From IMG/VR virus record IMGVR_UViG_3300020370_000015, positions 1 through 38,814 of that record: a stretch of DNA of 38,814 nt. The stretch is one strand, 5' to 3'. Positions 24,373 through 32,050 of this stretch are shown here, one piece after another. A program made the position numbers and the translations under genes. The notes under the pieces are model-generated. The model was not told the DNA's origin and made no database searches. It saw only the letters and a list, made by a program, of their open reading frames with translations. How positions within the stretch are numbered: the stretch's first letter is position 1; each line of letters starts with the position of its first letter. This DNA is from a virus.

Positions 24373-25425
24373 GTGCCACTCCCCGCTGTCAATCCGTACA
24401 ACAAAGATGAGATTGAGTATCAAGAGCCGGGGTTCGACTACGCTCCAAAATATCCGGGCAGCTACGACTACAACGAAACCGGCATTCAATATAGGGAAGC
24501 TAACTTCGCATATTCGCGGCGTGATGCAACTGTATCTGTCAGCACAATTGCGTGTTCAGCAGATCTGTCACCCGTTTTCACCTATGTCTACACACCCAAA
24601 CGTCCCGGCGGCGTAGCCTATAGCGCAGGTTATGACTACAACAAAACTGGGTTCGATTACAACGAACGTGACACCTCGATACCGGACAACCGTATCTTGG
24701 TGGATTACAGCCAGTCGGGTGTTAGCTATTCTCAGCCTGTTGACACTGGTCATACTGTGGCGGTCATTGCGACGCCAGCCACAATCGGTGTTACGACAAC
24801 GTTCTCGGCAAGCATCTCGGTCCCGGCAACAGTTAATGCGTCAACCATTGCTTGCCCAGTAGTAATTGTCCCAACAGTTACTGCTAATTCAATCGTCGTA
24901 CACGGCGGCATTGAAGCCCCAGCTACCCTTCCCAGTCCTACAATCTCAGCGACCGTCACACCGGCTACTGTGGCGTGTCAGGCGGCTTTCCCCGGTCATT
25001 CGCTTTACATAACTATTGACGCTACGCCAGCGACTATTGCGGCTACAGCGTCAATGCCTTCGGAGACAGCAAGTGGCAACTACACATTTACCGCCAGCAC
25101 TATCAGTTGCACATCTACTGTTGGGGCCAAACAAGTGTACCGATTACTTGTTATGCCAACCTCTAACACGCTTCCACGGATCGGCGTCCCAGAAGATGCG
25201 CCTTCGCGAGCAGCGTATTCGTTAATGAGACACTTCTCACCGGGACCTAAAGGTGGGAACGTCTTCATTGTTAATGGGTCAACCGTTCAAACTAACCTTC
25301 CATCGGATGCCTCAACAGTGACAAGATGGATCTACGGGGGACACGATAGCCCTCGTGATTTAACAGAAGCCGAAGAAACTGTCCTCGTTGGGGCAGGTTA
25401 TTCATTCAGAGTAGGACCAGAATAG
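24373..25425 (+). CDS. Repeat-rich tail protein (350 aa)
   Basis: GTG start at 24373. The N-terminal 130 residues carry tyrosine-rich repeats of the form YDYN-x-TG-xx-Y (near residues 31, 87 and 111). The middle 150 residues contain about six repeats of roughly 30-40 residues around (A)TPATI-A or STIAC, typical of small beta-sandwich repeats. The C-terminal 80 residues differ and end with RWIYGGHD and TEAEETVLVGAGYSF. Probably a fibrous tail appendage or adhesion module. Function inferred from composition and position. Confidence 0.68.
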   Translation: MPLPAVNPYNKDEIEYQEPGFDYAPKYPGSYDYNETGIQYREANFAYSRRDATVSVSTIACSADLSPVFTYVYTPKRPGGVAYSAGYDYNKTGFDYNERDTSIPDNRILVDYSQSGVSYSQPVDTGHTVAVIATPATIGVTTTFSASISVPATVNASTIACPVVIVPTVTANSIVVHGGIEAPATLPSPTISATVTPATVACQAAFPGHSLYITIDATPATIAATASMPSETASGNYTFTASTISCTSTVGAKQVYRLLVMPTSNTLPRIGVPEDAPSRAAYSLMRHFSPGPKGGNVFIVNGSTVQTNLPSDASTVTRWIYGGHDSPRDLTEAEETVLVGAGYSFRVGPE

Positions 25426-25829
25426 TGCCAATTTATTGTTACCGTTGTCTTGATTGTGGGTTAAACCACGAGATCCGTCATGGGTTTGATGAAACTTATG
25501 GCGGTGTTTGCGATGCGTGTGGGGGAGTTGTTCGTAAATATTTCGGTGAAGTGCATATCGCTGCGTCAGCTACTCCGACTAGAGGAGTCCATGATGGGAA
25601 AGCTATTGATTGGGCTGGGAGTAAGTTCAATGAAAGACAAAAAGAAAGGGATATGGCGGCCTACAAAAGACTCCGATCTGAAGGTCTTCAGCCCCCTACT
25701 ATTGACGGGTCTGCCCGGCTTGAAACACACGCTGGGTCATCCCACGAGGTCAAGGGGGGCACAATTCTTTCGGAAAAGGGCCGTAAACGTAAAGAAGCCG
25801 CCCTTAATGACGTTCTTGGGAGTGCCTGA
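25425..25829 (+). CDS. FmdB-like zinc-ribbon protein (134 aa)
   Basis: GTG start overlapping the previous stop (TAGTG). The N-terminal 40 residues read MPIYCYRCLDCG, a helix, then CDACGG: two CxxC pairs, the FmdB-type putative regulatory zinc ribbon. The rest is charged with helical segments and a Lys/Arg-rich end. Zinc-ribbon proteins of this type are frequent in phage structural regions; whether they are virion, chaperone or regulatory proteins is not known. Confidence 0.72.
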   Translation: MPIYCYRCLDCGLNHEIRHGFDETYGGVCDACGGVVRKYFGEVHIAASATPTRGVHDGKAIDWAGSKFNERQKERDMAAYKRLRSEGLQPPTIDGSARLETHAGSSHEVKGGTILSEKGRKRKEAALNDVLGSA

Positions 25830-26773
25830 TGACCGCACAAGTATGGATTGACCAGACAAGAGACATGCTTTTGTCGGGGTATGTTGAGGAACTTGACCTT
25901 GTTATTGCGCCACTTATTTCTGATGCGACTAGCACAACTCTTTCGGTTCAAGGTTTAGCGGGTGGTATTTCAAGGGGCACTGTCATTGAAGTTGGGTCAG
26001 AACTTATGTATGTCACAGCTAAAACTGGTGACACTCAGGTCAGCGTGATCCGTGGATACGGGGGTTCTACTGCTTCAGCGACTGGGCATCCTGTTGATTC
26101 AATCGTTCGTGTTTCCCCAAAGTTCCCTACTCATAGGATTGTTCAATCAATCAATGATGAATTAGCTGATTTGTCTACGCCAAACAGCGGCTTGTTCCAA
26201 ATGCTAACAACAAGTTTTACTTACAACGGTGGGGTAGACGGTTACGATCTTAACACTGGAAGCAATGTAGTTAATTCTGTGTATTCAGTGACTTATGCAG
26301 ATGTTGGTTCAGAAGCTAGCGAGCCAGAGGTTATGTCTTGGCGATTGAAAAGAAACCGGGACACAGCCAATTTCAGCAGCGGGCTGGCTCTCATTTTGTA
26401 TACGGCGGCGTGGCCGGGCCAGAAAGTAACAGTAAGTTACAAGTCTCCGCTTACGCCCATCACGGATGGGACAACTGCTCGGTCTGCTACGGGGTTGCAA
26501 TCTACAGCTTATGATTTGCCTCCTTTGGGTGCAGCTTTAGCTTTAATGACAACTGCTCCTATACGCAGAGAATTTCTTGATGCTGAAGGCACATCTAGAA
26601 TGGCGGAAGAAGTTCCTGCTGGTGCTATATCTGCTTCAATGAGAGACTTGCGGTTCCGGCGAGATCAGCGTGTCCAGTCTGAAGCTGCACGGTTAGCTGC
26701 AATGTACCCTCAAATGTGGCAACGTAACTCGGCTAATCGTCCGAGTGCTAATTGGAGTGGGTTTAGAGCGTGA
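25829..26773 (+). CDS. Putative neck/tail protein (314 aa)
   Basis: Coupled by TGATG to the zinc-ribbon gene. Residues about 22-105 form a beta domain (TTLSVQGLAGGISRGTVIEV, then ELMYVT and SVIRGYGGSTA) often found in phage head-tail joining or tail-terminator proteins. The middle is beta-rich and the C-terminal 60 residues are charged and Arg-rich (RRDQRVQSEAARLAAMYPQM). It overlaps the next gene by 4 bases. Together with the 625-aa protein it probably builds the short tail or tail tube. Confidence 0.62.
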   Translation: MTAQVWIDQTRDMLLSGYVEELDLVIAPLISDATSTTLSVQGLAGGISRGTVIEVGSELMYVTAKTGDTQVSVIRGYGGSTASATGHPVDSIVRVSPKFPTHRIVQSINDELADLSTPNSGLFQMLTTSFTYNGGVDGYDLNTGSNVVNSVYSVTYADVGSEASEPEVMSWRLKRNRDTANFSSGLALILYTAAWPGQKVTVSYKSPLTPITDGTTARSATGLQSTAYDLPPLGAALALMTTAPIRREFLDAEGTSRMAEEVPAGAISASMRDLRFRRDQRVQSEAARLAAMYPQMWQRNSANRPSANWSGFRA

Positions 26774-28647
26774 GCTACAACCCCGCATCGCTGCCTGTTG
26801 AAGTTGATGGAACTCAGTTTCTTATCGACACACGCCAATACAGGCGTACAACGGTGCCTGCTTTGCGTGAACAAAGAGATACAAGTAAAGAACCGGGCGA
26901 GAACACATTAGACACGAGTGGCGCTTGGACTCGTTCTCAAACTGACTGGAGTTTTGGTGCTGGTCAAACGCATTTTGATTTGGATGACAGTGATCGTCGC
27001 AGGTTCAGTACTTCTGCCGGCATTGATCCGTGGACTAAGGGCCAAATCACTTTATTGAATTCAACTGAACAAAAAGTTTCTGTTGCTGACACGGATCTAA
27101 ATTTGGAAGCAGTAATAGATGACGTTTCAGGTAACACATTTGCTTATTATTCTGATGGGCAAAACCTGAAATACACATCAGCTTGGACAGGTGCTAGCTG
27201 GTCAGCGTCTACTGCTGACATGGGCTACGACATTAAAGATTTTACTTCTGATGGGTCGTACGTTTACGCAGCATTTGGTTCAACCGCAGCAATCAGACGA
27301 GTCCCTGTAAACAACGCCACTTACGACAGTGGATGGGGCGGCAGTGCTGTTAATGCAGAAATTATTGGCATTGTATCTGGGCGTTTCATTGGAGCGTTAG
27401 GCGGCAACATCTTTGAACTAGATGTCAATGGAGCCAAAGCTTCGTCGTCATTGGATTACACAGCGACACTCGGCGCAACAACGTGGGTTTCATTCGCTAG
27501 TGGCCCGTCAGGTATTTTCGCTGCGGCAAACACTAACGGCACTGGATCAATACATCACATTGGAGTAGCAACAGCAAACGGCACATTGAATGCACCAACG
27601 ATTGCTGGTGAGCTTCCTCGTGGTGAGTCAATCAATAAAATCATTTCTTATAACGGCATCATTGCTGCTGCAACTAGCGCAGGACTTCGCATAGGGCTTG
27701 TTGACACAGCTTCAAACGCTGTAACCATTGGGCCTGTCATTGATAACGGCGGTGCGGCCTATTCATTGGACGCAGACAATCGTTTCATTTGGTGGGGAGG
27801 ATCATCAGGGCAGGTTTACCGTGCTGATTTAACTCGGTTTACTGAAACGTTGGTCCCAGCTTGGGCACCTGACATTGTTTCTGCGGCTGCTTCTGGCAAT
27901 GTTCAATCAGTTGCAAGATTCAATGGGAAAACATATTTCGCTGAACGAGGCCAAGGAGTGTACGGCGAGTCAGGATCTGATGTAAAAGTAGCGTCAGGTT
28001 CTTTGACTGTTGGTGAAGTTTCGTGGTCAACGGTAGCTCCGAAGCTGTTGCGTTCGGTGACTGTCCGTCAAGACCGTGACCAGTACACCTTTGGTAACAC
28101 TTTGTACGATGCTTCAGGGGTTGTCTATCGAGACTCAGACCTCGAATACCGAGGAGATCCCACCTCTACGTTGCTTGGGAGCATTTCATTCACCGCAACA
28201 AACGACAACAATGCTTCTTCAGCGCTTTCATTGACCCCTAACGTCCCTAAAAACTTTGATTTTGTTAGCGAATCATCAGTTTCGTACAAGTTTGTTATCA
28301 CTTTAGGGCGGTCTACGAGCACTACAGAGGCTCCAATCGTGGAAGATTGGTTGACTACGTGCATCGCTACACCAGCTAGAGTCGATGAAATTCTTGTTCC
28401 TATTGTGTTGAGACGACAAGTGTTGACTTCCCATAACAGTGGGGCTCCAGCGACATTCAATTCGAGTCAAGTCTTTACTTCATTGAGACAACGAATGGAA
28501 TCAGGTCAAACGGTTACTTACAAAGAAGGTGACCGCATTGAAAACGTCACTATTGAAAGATTAGAGATGCAAGCAGAACGTCTATCCGACGATGAAGCAT
28601 GGTGGGAAGGTACCCTAATGGTAAGGCTGCTAACGGTACCAAGTTAG
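26770..28647 (+). CDS. Putative tail protein with beta-propeller-like repeats (625 aa)
   Basis: GTG start at 26770, overlapping the previous gene by 4 bases. 625 residues, beta-rich, with recurring short blades (for example GSYVYAAFGSTAAI, then GRFIGALGGNIFEL and DNRFIWWGGSSGQVY) suggesting a propeller or beta-helix from about 60 to 400. The C-terminal part (from about 500) resembles a tail-interaction domain ending in DDEAWWEGTLMVRL. In podovirus-like phages such a protein can form the tail nozzle or hub. This is inferred from size, position and repeats. Confidence 0.65.
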   Translation: MSYNPASLPVEVDGTQFLIDTRQYRRTTVPALREQRDTSKEPGENTLDTSGAWTRSQTDWSFGAGQTHFDLDDSDRRRFSTSAGIDPWTKGQITLLNSTEQKVSVADTDLNLEAVIDDVSGNTFAYYSDGQNLKYTSAWTGASWSASTADMGYDIKDFTSDGSYVYAAFGSTAAIRRVPVNNATYDSGWGGSAVNAEIIGIVSGRFIGALGGNIFELDVNGAKASSSLDYTATLGATTWVSFASGPSGIFAAANTNGTGSIHHIGVATANGTLNAPTIAGELPRGESINKIISYNGIIAAATSAGLRIGLVDTASNAVTIGPVIDNGGAAYSLDADNRFIWWGGSSGQVYRADLTRFTETLVPAWAPDIVSAAASGNVQSVARFNGKTYFAERGQGVYGESGSDVKVASGSLTVGEVSWSTVAPKLLRSVTVRQDRDQYTFGNTLYDASGVVYRDSDLEYRGDPTSTLLGSISFTATNDNNASSALSLTPNVPKNFDFVSESSVSYKFVITLGRSTSTTEAPIVEDWLTTCIATPARVDEILVPIVLRRQVLTSHNSGAPATFNSSQVFTSLRQRMESGQTVTYKEGDRIENVTIERLEMQAERLSDDEAWWEGTLMVRLLTVPS

Positions 28648-28654
28648 AGGGGCA

Positions 28655-29410
28655 ATGGCTAAAGTTCTTTTCTTTGATATAGAAACAGCCCCTAACTTGT
28701 CGTATGTATGGGGCCAATGGCAACAAGATGTCATTGAACATGCCAGAGAGTGGTACATAATTTGTTTCTCATACAAGTGGGAGCACGAAAAGAAAACTCA
28801 CGTCGTTTCATTGGATGACTTTGATCTTTACAACGAAGATCCCGAAAACGATTTCGATGTTGTTTACAAACTCTGGCAATTACTAGACGAAGCAGACATA
28901 GTAATAGGCCACAACTCAGACGCATTTGATATCAAAAAAGCTAACGCACGTTTCGTTTACCACAACTTTGGACCAACTGGTCCTTACCAAACGGTTGACA
29001 CATTAAAAATCGCACGTAAACATTTTAAGTTTAATAGCAACAGACTCGGACATCTCGGGGAACATCTTGGGCTCGGGGGAAAAGAAGTCACAGGAGGATT
29101 CCAAACATGGGCAGGTTGTATGAAGGGTGAAGCTAAAGCGTGGGGAACCATGAAGAAGTACGCGAAACAAGACGTTGATCTTTTGGTAGATGTTTACGAA
29201 CGGCTACGACCGTGGATGACTAACCACCCCAATAGAAACGTAATTGATTCAACTTCTCGTCATTGTCCTACATGTGGCAGCGACAGGTTACAAAAACGTG
29301 GGATTCGGTGTACCCGGACGATGAGTTACCAAACGTATCAATGTCAGCGTTGTCGTTCTTATTGCAGAGAAAGACTAACTAACAGTTCTGCACGTCCTGA
29401 AGTTGTTTGA
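28655..29410 (+). CDS. DnaQ-like 3'-5' exonuclease with C-terminal zinc ribbon (251 aa)
   Basis: A DEDD-type ribonuclease H-like exonuclease. Motif I is FDIETAP (Asp8, Glu10); motif II is VIGHNSDAFD (near residues 80-92); motif III is YAKQDVDLLVDVY (near 170). Residues about 203-232 add HCPTCG and YQCQRC, a four-Cys zinc ribbon. It resembles the proofreading domain of family-B polymerases, but no polymerase is present in this window. Being in the late block, it may process packaged or host DNA, or act with host polymerase. Starts 7 bases after the tail protein. Confidence 0.85.
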   Translation: MAKVLFFDIETAPNLSYVWGQWQQDVIEHAREWYIICFSYKWEHEKKTHVVSLDDFDLYNEDPENDFDVVYKLWQLLDEADIVIGHNSDAFDIKKANARFVYHNFGPTGPYQTVDTLKIARKHFKFNSNRLGHLGEHLGLGGKEVTGGFQTWAGCMKGEAKAWGTMKKYAKQDVDLLVDVYERLRPWMTNHPNRNVIDSTSRHCPTCGSDRLQKRGIRCTRTMSYQTYQCQRCRSYCRERLTNSSARPEVV

Positions 29411-29413
29411 TCA

Positions 29414-29743
29414 TTGAAACTTTTACTTATATGGTTACTCATAGACGCTGGTTCATTGAAAGTTGAGTACCCTCCACAAACACAAATAGTAGAAGCCGCT
29501 TCTGTATATTCGTGGCCGATACCAGAAACCCTTGGGATTGCTTGGTGTGAGTCATTCCACAAGTTGACTGCTTGGAACGGGTTTGATGCAGGGGCTTGGC
29601 AAATCAATGAATTCTGGTGGAAAGAATACTTTGGAAAGAAAACGTGGAGCTTGCGTTTCACCGCAGAAGGCTCTGCGTATATGGCTCATCACATCTGGTC
29701 TATGAAAGAGAACTTTCTTCTTTGGACCTGTGGCCGTAAATAA
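29414..29743 (+). CDS. Lysozyme/transglycosylase-like exported protein (109 aa)
   Basis: TTG start at 29414, inside a TCATTGAA repeat and 3 bases after the exonuclease stop; no strong ribosome-binding site, so the start is tentative. The first 17 residues are hydrophobic and could be a signal or anchor segment. Then follows the lysozyme-like core: ETLGIAWCESFHKL with the likely catalytic Glu, and AWQINEFWW, the classic Gly/Ala-x-x-Gln-Ile-Asn motif. This is a second peptidoglycan enzyme, separate from the amidase, perhaps acting during entry or at the outer face. It is short for a complete lysozyme. Confidence 0.68.
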   Translation: MKLLLIWLLIDAGSLKVEYPPQTQIVEAASVYSWPIPETLGIAWCESFHKLTAWNGFDAGAWQINEFWWKEYFGKKTWSLRFTAEGSAYMAHHIWSMKENFLLWTCGRK

Positions 29744-29782
29744 CTTCCCCCCACAAGGAGAGAGGAACTTGCGGGGGGAAGT
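29743..29782. terminator. Bidirectional terminator between convergent late and early blocks
   Basis: ACTTCCCCCC (29743-29752) pairs with GGGGGGAAGT (29773-29782); inside, CAAG (29754-29757) pairs with CTTG (29768-29771) with one mismatch, leaving a 10-base loop. It lies exactly between the end of the last plus-strand gene and the end of the last minus-strand gene (29811). T tails are short on both sides, but position and a 14-pair stem support termination of both transcripts. No gene lies in 29744-29810. Confidence 0.75.
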
Positions 29783-29810
29783 AAGTTTATGAATGAACAG
29801 ACAACAAGAA

Positions 29811-30131
29811 TCAGCTTGTCGCCTCGTTACGAAGAATAGCACGCATTTCTGCGAGGTGTTGCATAGCTGTTTCTCTAGACGCTTTAGGTGCAGGCAACTG
29901 ATTCCGGTGTTCAGGGAGCGGCGTCTTTGCTCTGTAGTGGCGCCTGTATTGCGCGAACGAAGGCCATTCATTCGTCTCGTCAGCGAGTGCGTGCAATGCA
30001 CGTTCCGCTGTTTCGTAATCGCAACCTTGTAGTTCGTTCTTCCACAACTGCAACGTGCCATCAGGGATGGTGTACTTCCACCAAAGCTGGGTCATTAAAA
30101 CCAGAAGCTGTTTAGCTTGTTCGTTATTCAT
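29811..30131 (-). CDS. Putative helicase loader (G39P-like, 106 aa)
   Basis: The ATG at 30131 is preferred over upstream 30164 because it overlaps the upstream stop by 8 bases, as elsewhere in this operon. The product begins MNNEQAKQLLVLMTQLW and contains LWKNELQGCDYETAERALHA with WPSFAQYRRHY, the helical pattern of the SPP1 G39P-type N-terminal domain, where the protein loads the replicative helicase. The C-terminal 40 residues are charged. Since no helicase or primase is seen, it would recruit the host DnaB. Assignment is by pattern; a profile search would decide. Confidence 0.5.
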   Translation of the reverse strand: MNNEQAKQLLVLMTQLWWKYTIPDGTLQLWKNELQGCDYETAERALHALADETNEWPSFAQYRRHYRAKTPLPEHRNQLPAPKASRETAMQHLAEMRAILRNEATS

Positions 30132-30306
30132 TGATTTCCTCTGTCCAACGGATTTGTACTCCACACCAATCAGGCAATTCTACCCACCGCACGTAAGGAT
30201 CTTTCGTGGGTACTTGGGTTCCTTCTAAATTAGCGTGTTCAATGAGATCAGCCAATGAAATCTCTATGACGTGAGTTCTCGTGGCGTAAGTGATCCTGTG
30301 TTTCAT
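30124..30306 (-). CDS. Hypothetical protein (60 aa)
   Basis: 60 residues, with overlaps of 8 bases downstream and 4 bases (ATGA) upstream. Alternating hydrophobic residues in the first half (HRITYATRTHVIEIS) and a Trp-rich acidic end suggest a small beta protein. No family recognised. Kept because both overlaps fit the operon and it has no overlap with another likely gene. Confidence 0.6.
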   Translation of the reverse strand: MKHRITYATRTHVIEISLADLIEHANLEGTQVPTKDPYVRWVELPDWCGVQIRWTEEINE

Positions 30307-30590
30307 GTATTTATTCCCCTATCTAGATGGTTTATTAGAGTTTCGTAAGCAATATCGTGCTTGTAGCCCGTTTCTTTCATTGCTTTTCTTCGTTCGTTGG
30401 AGGTGTAACCCCCCCAAATATGGCTTGGCATGTATGAACCGTCGAACCAATCGGCGTCTCCCAATGCGTAACCAAGACAATTAGCTTGCACTGGGCAATC
30501 CGAACAGAACTCAATGGTGATGTATTCAATGGGCAACCCGGTGCATTTAGCGTGGTCATACCAATCGGGAAGCTCATTGAGAACAATCAT
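30303..30590 (-). CDS. WhiB-like Fe-S regulator, divergent copy (95 aa)
   Basis: Four cysteines at residues 16, 29, 32 and 38 give the C-x12-C-x2-C-x5-C arrangement of WhiB-family [4Fe-4S] proteins, followed by IWGGYTSNERR near 58-68, the family's GxWGG turn and basic motif. WhiB proteins bind the sigma factor or DNA and sense redox or NO. Phage WhiB-like proteins can alter host transcription and septation. This copy is more divergent than the one at 34766. Overlaps neighbours by ATGA at both ends. Confidence 0.85.
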   Translation of the reverse strand: MIVLNELPDWYDHAKCTGLPIEYITIEFCSDCPVQANCLGYALGDADWFDGSYMPSHIWGGYTSNERRKAMKETGYKHDIAYETLINHLDRGINT

Positions 30591-30862
30591 TGGAGTCTCA
30601 TTACTCGATCCGCCGTTTCTCCAAAGTTAATTCTTTGGCCGCGTAACTGATATTCGATAGCTGCAACTGTGAAGGCTCTTGTTTTATTGAATGCTTCAAT
30701 GATTTGTTCAGTCGTGTAGCCAGCTTTGAGAGCTTTTTTAGCGAGAGCGCATACGACCGGTCTTGAAGCAATCGGTTTAGGGAACGCTTGATCCCAGAAC
30801 AAGTCAACAGTTGCGTCTGCTTGTTCGTTTGTAACAATTTCAATCTCTCTCTTTTCGAGCAT
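30587..30862 (-). CDS. Hypothetical helical protein, possibly replication-related (91 aa)
   Basis: 91 residues. The segment DLFWDQAFPKPIASRPVVC followed by LKAGYTTEQIIEAFNKTRAFT and AIEYQLRGQ resembles helical modules at the ends of phage replication organiser proteins. No catalytic residues are seen. Its neighbours are a nuclease and a putative helicase loader, so a role in replisome assembly is plausible but unproven. Starts adjacent to the upstream stop. Confidence 0.6.
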   Translation of the reverse strand: MLEKREIEIVTNEQADATVDLFWDQAFPKPIASRPVVCALAKKALKAGYTTEQIIEAFNKTRAFTVAAIEYQLRGQRINFGETADRVMRLQ

Positions 30863-31189
30863 TTAATCCCTCTCAATGAACTCTGCCCACATCCATAATG
30901 GCATAACAACATAAGCGTCTTTGACATTTCGATTGCGGCGTTTGACAATGGCAGCGTGCCATTTTGTGCCAGCGTTCTCGGATTCTTTCGCAGCTTCGTC
31001 CATAAACCCAGCAAGATTGATTGACTTGTGGTCTTTCAATTCGAGGCACCAGTCAGGGATTCCAATGAGATCTCCTTTATCGAGCGAACCGGCCAATGCT
31101 CTGCGCTCAACCCAATACTTTGTTTTCTCTTGGAGGAATCGAGCAACAGCAGTTTCGAATGCTGTCCCCCTTTGCTTGTTCTTTGTCAT
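30863..31189 (-). CDS. VRR-NUC/Holliday-junction-resolvase-like nuclease (108 aa)
   Basis: The order GTAFE (Glu12), then KGDLIGIPDWCLELKDHK, then AAIVKRR matches a PD-(D/E)xK nuclease of the VRR-NUC or resolvase type: acidic residue on the first helix, Asp, ExK on the strand pair, then a basic strand. Such small enzymes resolve branched DNA during recombination or clear it before packaging. The start overlaps the upstream stop by one base (TAATG). It belongs with the SSB, annealing protein and Cas4-like nuclease upstream in the same operon. Confidence 0.75.
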   Translation of the reverse strand: MTKNKQRGTAFETAVARFLQEKTKYWVERRALAGSLDKGDLIGIPDWCLELKDHKSINLAGFMDEAAKESENAGTKWHAAIVKRRNRNVKDAYVVMPLWMWAEFIERD

Positions 31190-31497
31190 TAGTCCAATTC
31201 AAATAGTGGTAGTTCTGGGTCGTCAAGGAAAAATCCAACGGCTGCTTGAATGACGTTGCTACGAAATGCCCAGAAAGGAATCTGATTTATCTCGTGAGGT
31301 GTCGCTGGATGATGTTTCATTGCATCGCAATAACAATCAAGTCGAAGCAATAGATCTGCGTGTAACCCCACGGAAACCATTTCAACATCTGCGGCTATGG
31401 CTACGCCGTCGCCGTTATCTTCTTCCATTACATCAATACTAGGGCATGGAGAGAGAACCGCATAACGAGATGCTCGGTCCTCCCTCCTGTCCCTCAT
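31189..31497 (-). CDS. Ribbon-helix-helix-like DNA-binding protein 2 (102 aa)
   Basis: ATG at 31497, overlapping the end of the smaller RHH gene by 4 bases. After an acidic stretch, residues about 40-95 read VEMVSVGLHADLLLRLDCYC, an insert, then FRSNVIQAAVGFFLDD: a strand, a helix, a turn and a helix as in CopG/MetJ-type proteins. An alternative start at an internal Met (near residue 24) would keep the domain. RHH dimers bind short direct repeats. It may regulate the early operon or bind the abundant 8-mer; both are inference. Confidence 0.65.
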   Translation of the reverse strand: MRDRREDRASRYAVLSPCPSIDVMEEDNGDGVAIAADVEMVSVGLHADLLLRLDCYCDAMKHHPATPHEINQIPFWAFRSNVIQAAVGFFLDDPELPLFELD

Positions 31498-31646
31498 GTG
31501 TACCGTTCCCTCAAAAGTTTTATTCCTTCGCGAATGATCCTGCTTTTACTTGTACCTTGTAAGCCAGCAAAAGCAGTGAGCCATTCATCGTCGGTAGAGG
31601 ATAAACGTATTGAAAGATGACGGTCGTTTGCGTCATTCGCCGTCAT
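31494..31646 (-). CDS. Ribbon-helix-helix-like DNA-binding protein 1 (50 aa)
   Basis: A 50-residue frame beginning 2 bases after the SSB stop and ending with an ATGA overlap into the next RHH gene. It reads RHLSIRLSSTDDEWLTAF, then GTSKSRIIREGIKLL: the arginine-rich strand, first helix, a GTSKSRI turn and second helix of a minimal CopG/Arc-type repressor. Strong sequence pattern and perfect spacing make it a real gene. The two adjacent RHH genes may form homo- or heterodimers. Confidence 0.78.
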   Translation of the reverse strand: MTANDANDRHLSIRLSSTDDEWLTAFAGLQGTSKSRIIREGIKLLRERYT

Positions 31647-31648
31647 CA

Positions 31649-32050
31649 CTAGAAGGGCTCCTCTCCAGTGAACGCTTCTTGGACAGCTTGAACTGCTTTC
31701 GTGTCTTCTCGTTTAGCGGCAGGGCCGTCACTGACAATTGGTTCGAACCGTATTGAAGGGCCAGCGTCATTGACCATGAAAACAGCTTTAGATCTTTTCT
31801 GTCCTTCTTTGGTTTCCCATTTCTCTTGAACAAGATAACCGTCGCTAATAATTCTCGTCCCTTTAGGGATCTCAGAAATGTTTTCTGCTAACGCTCCGAA
31901 ACATTTGCAATCAAAGAAAGATGTTTCTTTGTCGTCATCTCGGCCTCGGGTAACAGCAATACTGAATGTTGCCCAAGGTGTACCGCTCTTAGCGAAGCGT
32001 AGTTCTGGGGGCGCTGTTAGTCGGCCCACCATTGTTATGTTACTGCTCAT
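31649..32050 (-). CDS. ssb: Single-stranded DNA-binding protein
   Basis: 133 residues from the ATG at 32050, chosen because the OB-fold begins at once (MSSNITMVGRL); this start overlaps the upstream gene by 11 bases. The SSB signature is clear: LTAPPELRFAKSG, then TPWATFSIAVTR and ETSFFDCKCFG, and GTRIISDGYLVQEKWE. The short acidic tail ends in GEEPF, like the protein-interaction tip of bacterial SSB. It protects ssDNA in replication and recombination and could recruit host factors. Confidence 0.93.
   Translation of the reverse strand: MSSNITMVGRLTAPPELRFAKSGTPWATFSIAVTRGRDDDKETSFFDCKCFGALAENISEIPKGTRIISDGYLVQEKWETKEGQKRSKAVFMVNDAGPSIRFEPIVSDGPAAKREDTKAVQAVQEAFTGEEPF

Noticed and set aside
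29552-30061. 169-codon minus-strand frame across the convergent junction
   Set aside because: It would run through the terminator hairpin and overlap both the lysozyme-like gene and the helicase-loader-like gene in another frame; its composition is typical of a shadow frame.
30601-31014. 137-codon minus-strand frame
   Set aside because: It overlaps two better-supported genes (30587-30862 and 30863-31189) in another frame and shows no recognisable motif.
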